A stretch of DNA of 17,073 bases, from NCBI GenBank assembly GCA_029259935.1, contig JAJDEH010000223.1, forward strand, positions 1 to 17,073. The letters run 5' to 3'. Shown in pieces: positions 6,006-12,106 of the stretch (its first letter is position 1; each line of letters starts with the position of its first letter). The translations under genes were made by a program, and so were the position numbers. Under the pieces are notes generated by a model. The model was not told where the DNA came from, made no database searches, and worked only from the letters and a program-made list of their open reading frames with translations. The stretch comes from Planctomycetota bacterium (GTDB lineage Bacteria; Planctomycetota; Planctomycetia; Pirellulales; Pirellulaceae).

Positions 6006-7069
6006 TGGCCAGCAGTGAATTCGAGCGCTGGAATCCCCTTCGGCCGGTTGATTGGCGCTGGCGGCGTGCCCTGGCGATTGTCGAAGAAGGTCGTCGCTAC
6101 TCGTCTCGCCGCGATGACCCTGTTATCAGTGAGGCGATTCGTTTTCTGCGTGGTTTGCGGCGGGCTAATACAGACCGTGCTCTGATGCTGTTAAAGCGCC
6201 GCATGCCGGCGCTGTATGCGGCTTACGAGCTTCATGAAGCGGACAATCAAGCCGCTTGGCTAGTGCAGGCTCGGTTGTTGGCGGGTTTGAATGTGGAACC
6301 GGTCGCTGCGAGGGGTGAATTGGATGCGGCTGTCGTCGATTTGTATGAACACGTGTTCTTCAATGTTCGAGATCGGCTGGATGCTCGGTCATACATCCTT
6401 AAAGCGGCGATCGGGCGTGAAGAGCCAGATCAACTGCCCGAGGCAAGCGTCGCTGTGCTATTGCGGAAGTGCGGCTATTTCGGCGGGCCTTTAGCGCTGG
6501 AGAAAGCCGCTGCCGTACTATTGCCCAGCACGCCCGGACAGCCTGTGTCCTGCGGCGATCAAGCCGGCTTAGCCGCGCTACGAATCAACGTGCTCGCACG
6601 GCTGGAATCAGCGCGACTGGACGAGCTGAACCCGGCAGCGCTCACTGAATTATGCAAAACCACCCAAACAGCGGGTGCTTCCGACAACGCACCGTTCACC
6701 GCTTCAACGGCGCACCTTCTCAATGGTTTGATCGTGAACTTAATGAACGGCAACAAGTCAAAGGATGAGGACGCCAAGAAGATAACAGTGGTCAACGGCG
6801 ACGATGGCACATGGAGCGTCCGCTCTGAAGGCAATGAGATCAGCAAGGGAACCAGCACCTTCGATCCAACGAAGAAGCCCAAGACCATCGACTTCACACC
6901 CACCGAAGGCGGCGGAAAGGGCGATCTGTTCCTCGGGATTTACAAACTCGGCAAGAACACTCGAAAGCTGTGCTTTGCACCATCGGGCAAGGAGCGGCCC
7001 ACTGAGTTTTCTTCCAGCCCTGACAATCGGCACATTCTCGTTACGTTCGAGCGAGTCAAATCTGAGTAG
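5999..7069 (+). CDS. Two-part protein: RPxDWRW-type N-terminus fused to TIGR03067-like domain
   Basis: Protein of 356 aa whose ATG overlaps the stop of paralogue B (ATGCTAG), so the two are an operon. Residues 10-135 contain NPLRPVDWRWRRALAIVEEG, a helical segment, and a helix-turn-helix-like stretch ending DLYEHVFFNVRDRLDAR. Together these suggest a nucleic-acid-associated module of a planctomycete family, from memory only. Residues about 261-356 match the C-terminal part of TIGR03067 domains: FDPTKKPKTIDFTPTEG, then FLGIYKL, then LCFAPSGKERPTEFSS and HILVTFERV. The usual N-terminal LQGTW half of that domain and any signal peptide are missing. A low-complexity linker (NGNKSKDEDAKK) joins the parts. 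The C-terminal domain match is strong; a joint role with the RT-like gene is inferred from position. Confidence 0.75.
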   Translation: MLVASSEFERWNPLRPVDWRWRRALAIVEEGRRYSSRRDDPVISEAIRFLRGLRRANTDRALMLLKRRMPALYAAYELHEADNQAAWLVQARLLAGLNVEPVAARGELDAAVVDLYEHVFFNVRDRLDARSYILKAAIGREEPDQLPEASVAVLLRKCGYFGGPLALEKAAAVLLPSTPGQPVSCGDQAGLAALRINVLARLESARLDELNPAALTELCKTTQTAGASDNAPFTASTAHLLNGLIVNLMNGNKSKDEDAKKITVVNGDDGTWSVRSEGNEISKGTSTFDPTKKPKTIDFTPTEGGGKGDLFLGIYKLGKNTRKLCFAPSGKERPTEFSSSPDNRHILVTFERVKSE

Positions 7070-7133
7070 CGGTAGGTGACGATCATCAGCCTCGCCGAGA
7101 AAGTGTGACACTTAAACTTCGGGAGATGTGTGG

Positions 7134-7592
7134 ATGGAAATCGCCGAATTCATAGATGAATACGCTGCCGGGCCGCAGAAATTGCGTGATGCCATCGCCG
7201 GGATGACGCTTGAGCAGATCGACGCCGCTCCGGTGCCCGGCAAATGGTCAACACGACAAGTCATCTGCCATCTTGCCGACTTCGAGCCGGTCTATGCCGA
7301 CCGAATGAAGCATGTCATCGCTGAGGACCAGCCGACATTCCCCGGTGGCTTTGATCGGCAGTTTGCCGAGCATCTCGCTTACGATCAGCGGGACATCGAG
7401 GAAGAACTCACGATGATTGAAGTCACTCGAAGTCAAATGGCTCGCATCCTGCGTTCCTTGCCGTCCGAGGGATTTGAACGAACGGGCATTCATGCCGTAA
7501 GAGGCCCAATGACACTTCGGACATTGCTGGAAGCAATCACCAATCACATTCCACATCATGTCCGGTTCATACACAGTCTTCCTCTCGACTGA
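7134..7592 (+). CDS. DinB-like (DUF664-type) metal-binding protein
   Basis: Protein of 152 aa with the four-helix DinB/YfiT pattern. PGKWSTRQVICHLADFE supplies the first His (46). The C-terminal NHIPHHVRFIH supplies the HxxxH pair (138 and 142), which together form the usual metal-binding triad. Members of this superfamily are thiol-dependent S-transferases or uncharacterised proteins. The substrate cannot be read from sequence, and the name DinB does not imply DNA repair here. I chose ATG 7134 because GGGAG is 8 bp upstream; GTG 7128 is too close to it. The length is typical of the family. The gene lies 64 bp after the TIGR03067 fusion gene on the same strand. Confidence 0.88.
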   Translation: MEIAEFIDEYAAGPQKLRDAIAGMTLEQIDAAPVPGKWSTRQVICHLADFEPVYADRMKHVIAEDQPTFPGGFDRQFAEHLAYDQRDIEEELTMIEVTRSQMARILRSLPSEGFERTGIHAVRGPMTLRTLLEAITNHIPHHVRFIHSLPLD

Positions 7593-7656
7593 CGATCCGG
7601 CCATCGCTTATGGGGTCGTGGCGCTGACCGACCCGTTCGAGGATCTCGTCGGCCCG

Positions 7657-7846
7657 TACCTGCCCATGATGACCGAGACGGTATTGTCGAGATGGAAAAC
7701 CGTGCATCGAGTTTTCGTGGGACGGCAATGACGAAATGGACCCGGCGCAGGGTCGTGGCTGGGGGGTCTATGACGGCGATGAGCTTTCGGGCACGATTTA
7801 CATCCATCATGGCGACGAGTCAGATTTCACTGCAATACGGAAGTGA
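7657..7846 (+). pseudogene. Frameshifted remnant of a small acidic protein
   Basis: Two reading frames together give a sensible acidic product. DDRDGIVEMENR is read in one frame up to about 7702. CIEFSWDGNDEMDPAQGRGW, then LSGTIYIHHGDESDFTAIRK, is read from 7703 to the stop at 7844-7846. One missing base near 7700-7703 would explain the break. The glycine- and acid-rich tail with a clean stop 3 bp before the next ATG looks like a genuine gene end. No intact start was found in frame upstream. An alternative short frame begins at ATG 7558 but looks less protein-like toward its end. No family is recognised. Confidence 0.4.
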
Positions 7847-7849
7847 TCC

Positions 7850-8710
7850 ATGGGTAACATCAGCAAACGGCTGCATCGGAAACTGGCGAGCAAATCAGGC
7901 AATTTGCCAACCAAAGCGCCAAAAAGGCGTCCCGGAGAGCCTTTGCCCGGCAACATCAAGGATGTTGAGATGCTTATCAAGGACGGACTTGATCCCGTTC
8001 ACGCCGTCTATGCCTACATCCAACAGATCAGTGCTCACTTTGCCGAGGGCGTTTCCCAACTGCCCGAGATGAAGCAATGGGCTCGTGCCGTCGAGAAGGC
8101 CGAGGAGGAGTACATGCCTTCCGGCCCACCTATGAGCCCGCTGACCGGAAGTTACTTTACGACGTGGGTGCTGTACGACTTCCGCATCGGCGGCACGGGC
8201 GACACCATGGCGGAGTGCCAGATTGATGCAAACGACGTGTTCCTGATGAACCCGGATCAACTGGACGCTTTGAGGAAACAGGCAGCGTCTCGAATGGGGA
8301 TTTACGAGCACGTCGGCATGGTCGGTCCTCATGTGCGACTTCGGGAATTAATTACTGGCGATGAGTGTAACTGTCTTAGCGCAACAGGCTACCAAGGACA
8401 CGAAGGCGAACTCTGGTACGTCAGACTCCTACCGCCAGTGATGCCCGAATTCGCCGATTATCACATCGTGTTCACGACGCCATACATTCTGATCCATGCC
8501 ACCAAAGGCGACTGGGTGAACTTTCTGACACGAAGCCTGTTACAGTTCAAGTCCGACGATGAGCGGCAAGCGCTCCAGCAGTTGATGAAGTACGGTCCAG
8601 AGCAGAACTTCTGGAACGAGTTTGTGTTCAAGGCGTATCACCACCACCAGCACGATGCGATCTCTTTGGCGGGTATCCCCGACCTGAAAGACAGTCTGCC
8701 CCATGCGTAA
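7850..8710 (+). CDS. Conserved hypothetical protein
   Basis: Protein of 286 aa. A basic N-terminus (1-30) leads into a helical region and then a well-formed globular domain. Recognisable stretches are GPPMSPLTGSYFTTWVLYDF, ASRMGIYEHVGMVGPHVRLR, GYQGHEGELWYVRLLPP and YHIVFTTPYILIHATKGDW. I have a general memory of this pattern in conserved uncharacterised proteins of environmental bacteria, but no function is attached. There is no signal peptide and no obvious catalytic motif; the histidine cluster AYHHHQHD near residue 265 could bind metal, though this is speculative. ATG 7850 follows the previous remnant's stop by 3 bp. The next gene starts 9 bp after its stop, so they are probably co-transcribed. 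Confidence 0.8.
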   Translation: MGNISKRLHRKLASKSGNLPTKAPKRRPGEPLPGNIKDVEMLIKDGLDPVHAVYAYIQQISAHFAEGVSQLPEMKQWARAVEKAEEEYMPSGPPMSPLTGSYFTTWVLYDFRIGGTGDTMAECQIDANDVFLMNPDQLDALRKQAASRMGIYEHVGMVGPHVRLRELITGDECNCLSATGYQGHEGELWYVRLLPPVMPEFADYHIVFTTPYILIHATKGDWVNFLTRSLLQFKSDDERQALQQLMKYGPEQNFWNEFVFKAYHHHQHDAISLAGIPDLKDSLPHA

Positions 8711-8719
8711 GGAATGAGC

Positions 8720-9151
8720 ATGGCACTCAAACTCGGCAAAGGGTCGGCATTCGTGAAGCGCCGCTTGCTGCGTCTTCCACAGCACGACGACATTTGGGAG
8801 GCCGACTTTCTCCCGGAAGCTGACTACTGGACCGGAATGGTCATTGAGCAAGAGCATGGTTTTGTCTTCGCCATGAAAATGTTGGAAACGACACCGACCG
8901 TCAACGACCTCGCACGCCTTTTGGCTGATGCGATGCAGCGGCCTCTGGTCGAGATAGGATGGCACCGGCCACGGAGCATCCGAATAAGGGACAATCCAGA
9001 ATGGCAGGAGTTGGTGCCACATTTGCACGAACTGCGTATCGAGGTGGTTGTCGGTGAGGATCTTTCGGCATGGGACGATGCCGCCGCCGACTACCATTCT
9101 CCCGTGAAAGATCTGTGGTTGAGTCTGCGGGACCAAACACCTATCGATTAG
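8720..9151 (+). CDS. DUF6930/DUF7309-like hypothetical protein
   Basis: Protein of 143 aa from ATG 8720, favoured by TAAGGA 6 bp upstream; ATG 8714 would sit directly on that site. The sequence starts IWEADF and has a strand MVIEQEHGFVFAMKML. Then come a proline-containing helix TPTVNDLARLLADAM, a HRPRSIRIRDNPEWQELVPHL segment and ELRIEVVVGEDLSAWDDA. This order resembles DUF6930/DUF7309 domains, in which each half compares a strand with a predicted binding helix; the assignment is from memory. It lies 9 bp after the preceding gene and 11 bp before the next, so it is part of a tight three-gene unit. Confidence 0.68.
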   Translation: MALKLGKGSAFVKRRLLRLPQHDDIWEADFLPEADYWTGMVIEQEHGFVFAMKMLETTPTVNDLARLLADAMQRPLVEIGWHRPRSIRIRDNPEWQELVPHLHELRIEVVVGEDLSAWDDAAADYHSPVKDLWLSLRDQTPID

Positions 9152-9162
9152 GTCCGAGTGCA

Positions 9163-9630
9163 ATGAACGACGAAGAACCTTCCATCAAAGATCGGCTGGC
9201 TGACGTTCTGAACTCGATCCTCTGCCCGGTGGCTGGCTGCTGGCCGCTCCACGGTGGTCATTCCGAATACTACTTCGACACCGACGCCGAGTCGCACGTC
9301 TTGGAGGTCTGGCCGGTTGGAATTGAGGAACCGGAAGAACACGCAGGTAATGGGCATCATCAAACTGAACAGGGCTTGTTGTACGAACTGGCTGAGTTCG
9401 ACTTCACAGAGTTGGCAAAAGAGATTCCGCTGGAACACTTCCATTTCAGCCAACGACGCTCGATCTTCGAGATCGGCTGGGAGGAAGACGGCCAGCAATT
9501 GGAGCTTCGGGTACTGATGCACGGGCGGCATCCGCGGTTAGCGAAAGCGTCGCACAAGCACGTTTTTGGACGGTGCATCAGCAGCGGTGCGCACGGCGGC
9601 TGGACGCGGCGTACCGATCGTTGGCCGTGA
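9163..9630 (+). CDS. Small acidic hypothetical protein with a possibly replaced C-terminus
   Basis: Protein of 155 aa from ATG 9163. The N-terminal ~120 residues are acidic and well formed (HGGHSEYYFDTDAESHVLEVW, then ELAEFDFTEL, IFEIGWEEDGQQLELRVLMHG), consistent with a small cytoplasmic protein; no family is recognised. After LMHGRHP the composition turns basic and Gly/Arg-rich up to the stop at 9630. The same DNA in another frame reads as a convincing C-terminal fragment of a different protein, so the original end of this gene was probably lost when foreign DNA joined at about 9530-9550. It is the last gene of the 7850-9630 unit. Confidence 0.62.
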   Translation: MNDEEPSIKDRLADVLNSILCPVAGCWPLHGGHSEYYFDTDAESHVLEVWPVGIEEPEEHAGNGHHQTEQGLLYELAEFDFTELAKEIPLEHFHFSQRRSIFEIGWEEDGQQLELRVLMHGRHPRLAKASHKHVFGRCISSGAHGGWTRRTDRWP

Positions 9631-9692
9631 TTCGAAATCTTCTGCCGAAAGAGGAGGGAAAGGCCGCCAAACGGAGAAAACTTCACGCATGA
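9549..9692 (+). pseudogene. C-terminal fragment of an unknown basic protein
   Basis: This frame, overlapping the end of the previous gene, reads as helical protein: QARFWTVHQQRCARRLDAAY, then RSLAVIRNLLPKEEGKAAKRRKLHA and a stop at 9690-9692. The heptad-like hydrophobic spacing and basic tail resemble C-termini of planctomycete proteins with conserved LATVRKLL-type endings. There is no start in this frame. It is best explained as a remnant carried in by insertion or deletion. Confidence 0.35.
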
Positions 9693-9979
9693 GAGCTGTA
9701 TTGCCCATTCTGGCTGCAGATTCGCCCGCTAGCGAGAGATTTTGGACTGGGCCGTCTTTCTAGTCGGCATCCACAGATCTGCTCCTACAGCTCAAATCTG
9801 TAGCTCTCCTGCCGCTAGCCCGGTAGCGGGGTGTTGGTCGTTTGTCTCCGGCATCGGATGCACAATGCTGCCAAGCGAACCGAGGAATTCTATTAGCGTT
9901 AATAAATCTCTAATGGCGTGGCTGCACTGAGCAGCCTCGCTCGGCGCTTGCGGTCCGAAGTAACGGTGCTGGCCCGCAA
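9693..9979. other. Gene-free scar region with two hairpins and palindrome site 3
   Basis: No plausible gene is seen. Two small inverted repeats stand close together: CTACAG-CTCAAAT-CTGTAG at 9785-9803 and CCGCTA-GCCCGG-TAGCGG at 9812-9829. Palindrome site 3 follows at 9888-9907. The region lies between protein fragments on both sides. Confidence 0.5.
9888..9907. promoter_or_regulatory. Palindrome site 3, degenerate right arm
   Basis: TTCTATTAGCGTTAATAAAT keeps the left arm TTCTATT and the core of sites 1 and 2 but differs in the outer right arm. No intact gene follows; only fragments lie downstream. Confidence 0.55.
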
Positions 9980-10087
9980 GTGAACCACTGGGTGAATATT
10001 AGGATCGACTGCATGTCGCACGGGTTGCCGCCTTTGCGAGATCGCGGTAACGACATTCGTCTGCTCGCCAGACATTTTGCCAGTTCA
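9980..10087 (+). pseudogene. Fragment of a sigma-54-dependent activator (AAA+ domain)
   Basis: The frame reads VNIRIDCMSHGLPPLRDRGNDIRLLARHFA. LPPLRxRxxDIxLLAxHF is the conserved segment late in the AAA+ domain of NtrC-type activators. Nothing of the ATP-binding or GAFTGA segments remains before it, and no DNA-binding domain follows. The frame continues without a stop into transposase sequence, so this is a short relic trapped at a junction. The boundary near 10085 is approximate. Confidence 0.6.
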
Positions 10088-10357
10088 GAATGGAAAATCG
10101 AGTTGGGCATGGGAGCGTGTCAACTGCGCAGCGGCCAAGGCCAGACCAGGCACATGCACTTGGTGATGTTGGCGTACACGTTTCTGATGCGGCAACTCCG
10201 CAACCGCCGCGCGAACGATTGGACACGGGAAAAGCTGACGACCATCGGCCAAGCCTGCCGCGCCGTAACCCGCGAAACACTCCGCTGGGCCATCACGGAA
10301 ATCGTCGACAAATCTCAACAACCAGCTCACGTTATCGCCCAATTGGGATTGATTTAG
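10088..10357 (+). mobile_element. C-terminal remnant of an IS701-like transposase
   Basis: In frame with the sigma-54 fragment, the reading frame continues ACQLRSGQGQTRHMHLVMLA, then YTFLMRQLRNRRA, then KLTTIGQACRAVTRETLRWA and a stop at 10355-10357. This is the typical end of an IS701/IS4-type DDE transposase: the final catalytic-domain helix region and the tail. The N-terminal ~80% and recognisable terminal inverted repeats are absent, so it cannot be active. It shows that an insertion sequence once helped build this junction. Confidence 0.6.
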
Positions 10358-10419
10358 CGTTTTGCAAAAGCTCAGTGTTAAGAAAGAAAGCGGCGTAAAC
10401 GGAGTAACGATTCCCGATC

Positions 10420-11456
10420 ATGCCCGAAGCCCTGAACGGATTCATCGAACGTGTCACCTACCACAATCCAGAGAACGGTTTTGCCGTGCTTCGGGTGAAA
10501 GTAAAAGGACGGGACGATCTTGTCTGCGTGGTCGGCAGCACGACCTCGGTGACCGCGGGAGGATGTCGAAGCCATTGGCCGCTGGGTGATCGATCGACAG
10601 CACGGACAGCAATTCAAAGCCGACGAACTCAAGACGACGCATCCGGCTTCTGCGGAGGGCATCGAGAAGTACCTGGCGTCAGGCGCTATTCGCAGTATTG
10701 GTCCAAAAATCGCCGCCAAGATCGTGTCGGTCTACAAAGAACGCACGCTCGACATTTTCGAGAATTATGCCGACCTGCTGCTGCATGTCAAAGGCATCGG
10801 CGCAGAGCGACTCAAACGCATCCGCCAAAGCTGGCAGGAACAAAAAGAGGTTCGCAAGATCATGCTCTTTCTCACCGAGCATGGCATCACACCGGGACGG
10901 GCTGTTCGCGTTTACCGCACTTACGGCCATGAAGCCATCGCCAAGATCAAGGAGAACCCCTACCAACTAGCCGATGACATCCGTGGTATCGGCTTCAAAA
11001 CCGCCGACGAATTGGCAGCAAAACTCGGTATCGACCGCAACAGTCCGTATCGGGCGAGGGCTGCCGTACAGTACACACTGCAAGACTTGGCTTCCAAAGG
11101 GCACTGCGGCTACCCAGAGTCGGGCGTGGTGGAACATGCGATCAAGCTGGTCGAGATCGAACAGAAGATCATCGAAGATGCGGTGCGGATCGTTGTCCAA
11201 GATGGAAGCGTGATCCGTGAATTTGTCGAAGGCGAGCCTTGGCTTTATCTCGCCGCCCTCTACCGGGCCGAAGTCGGGTTGGCACAGTCGGCTCACCGGA
11301 TTGCCTCCGCTACGCCGCATCCCTTGCCACGCATCGACGTAGAAAAAGCCATCACCTGGGTCGAGCAGCGATTAGACATCCAATTGGCCGCCGCGCAACA
11401 GGAGGCAATTCGGCAGGCTTGTCAGCACAAGATGCTTGTCATCACGGGCGGGCCGG
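10420..11456 (+). pseudogene. recD2: Truncated, frameshifted RecD2-type DNA helicase
   Basis: ATG 10420 opens a typical RecD2 N-terminus (ALNGFIERVTYHNPENGFAV). At about 10559-10562 the frame breaks: GCGGGAGGATGTC reads correctly again (EDVEAIGRWVIDRQHGQQF) if two bases (GA) are restored. The second frame then gives the helix-hairpin-helix-rich middle (GIGAERLKRIRQSW, GIGFKTADELAAKLGI) up to MLVITGGP at about 11456. There the Walker A motif GGPGxGKT should continue but unrelated sequence follows. All helicase motifs after the first Pro of Walker A are missing, so no ATPase activity is possible. RecD2 enzymes are normally ~720-740 aa; about half remains here. Confidence 0.85.
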
Positions 11457-11791
11457 ACAGAATGCGAGTTGTCTCCGCTGCGTGTAATGTCGCAGGCAAC
11501 CTCGGGCATCCCAGTCGGTCTTATTCCGAAAAATTGGTTTCGGCACTCCTCCATCCTGAGTTTCTATTCGCGGGAATAGAATTGGCTTGTTTCGGAAACC
11601 GCTTCAATGGAGACCGGGATAAACGATCGCCAAACGGGCTTGCCGGACTTCACGTCAAGGCACCAAACCCAATCTGACCACGAATCGCATCAAGCAACCC
11701 AACAATTCTGACTCCAGTGCCTGGGTCCGTGACATTGGCCGCCAACACCGGTATGCTATTTCACGTTCCTTCACCTAACAAGGAGCGACTC
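11457..11791. other. Non-coding or unassigned sequence after the recD2 break
   Basis: The recD2 frame stays open to 11677 but the product no longer resembles a helicase or any family I know. No convincing gene is seen on either strand. Palindrome-like site 4 lies in the middle at 11562-11581. The right end supplies the ribosome-binding site for the FG-GAP fragment. Confidence 0.5.
11562..11581. promoter_or_regulatory. Palindrome-like site 4 with a divergent core
   Basis: TTCTATTCGCGGGAATAGAA has both 7-bp outer arms identical to site 1 (TTCTATT and AATAGAA) with the same 6-bp spacing, but the central six bases differ. It may be a diverged copy or chance similarity. Confidence 0.4.
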
Positions 11792-12055
11792 ATGCGCGCC
11801 ACAATTTCGCTGATTTTCTTGCTCGGTCTAACGTTCACGGCTTTTGGCGACGATGCGTTCCCAAGTTTTGAAGCCAAGGTCATTGATCCTAACATTGGAA
11901 AAGTTTGTTACGCCGTCACGTTAGCCGATGTTGATGGCGACAAGAAACAGGACATCGTGGCGGTGAGCGAGAATCGTGTGTTGTGGTATCAAAATCCGAC
12001 TTGGAAACCACACGTAATCATCGAGGACTGCGGCTATTCTACGGAAATCCATTGA
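11792..12055 (+). pseudogene. N-terminal fragment of a secreted FG-GAP/VCBS repeat protein
   Basis: ATG 11792 has AGGAG 6 bp upstream and encodes a clear signal peptide (MRATISLIFLLGLTFTAFGD). One FG-GAP type repeat follows: VTLADVDGDKKQDIVAVSEN, with the calcium-binding-like DVDGDKKQD loop, then VLWYQNPTWKPHVI. After IIEDC the sequence leaves the expected pattern and stops at 87 aa. Complete planctomycete relatives run for several hundred residues of such repeats, so this is a 3'-truncated gene. It converges on the sulfatase gene 51 bp away, which suggests a deletion joined the two. Confidence 0.72.
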
Positions 12056-12106
12056 TGTTCCATGGAAGTAGCGGCATGGATTCACGGTCCTCACCGCGAC
12101 ACCGGC

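Noticed and set aside
3406..7069. Diversity-generating retroelement
   Set aside because: No template/variable repeat pair with adenine-specific differences was seen. The two paralogues differ at all base types across their whole length, and the RT box is EGNPYSP rather than the DGR-type pattern.
11457..11677. Tail of the recD2 frame as a genuine C-terminal domain
   Set aside because: The sequence after GGP lacks all helicase motifs and resembles no family; it is chance read-through after a truncation.
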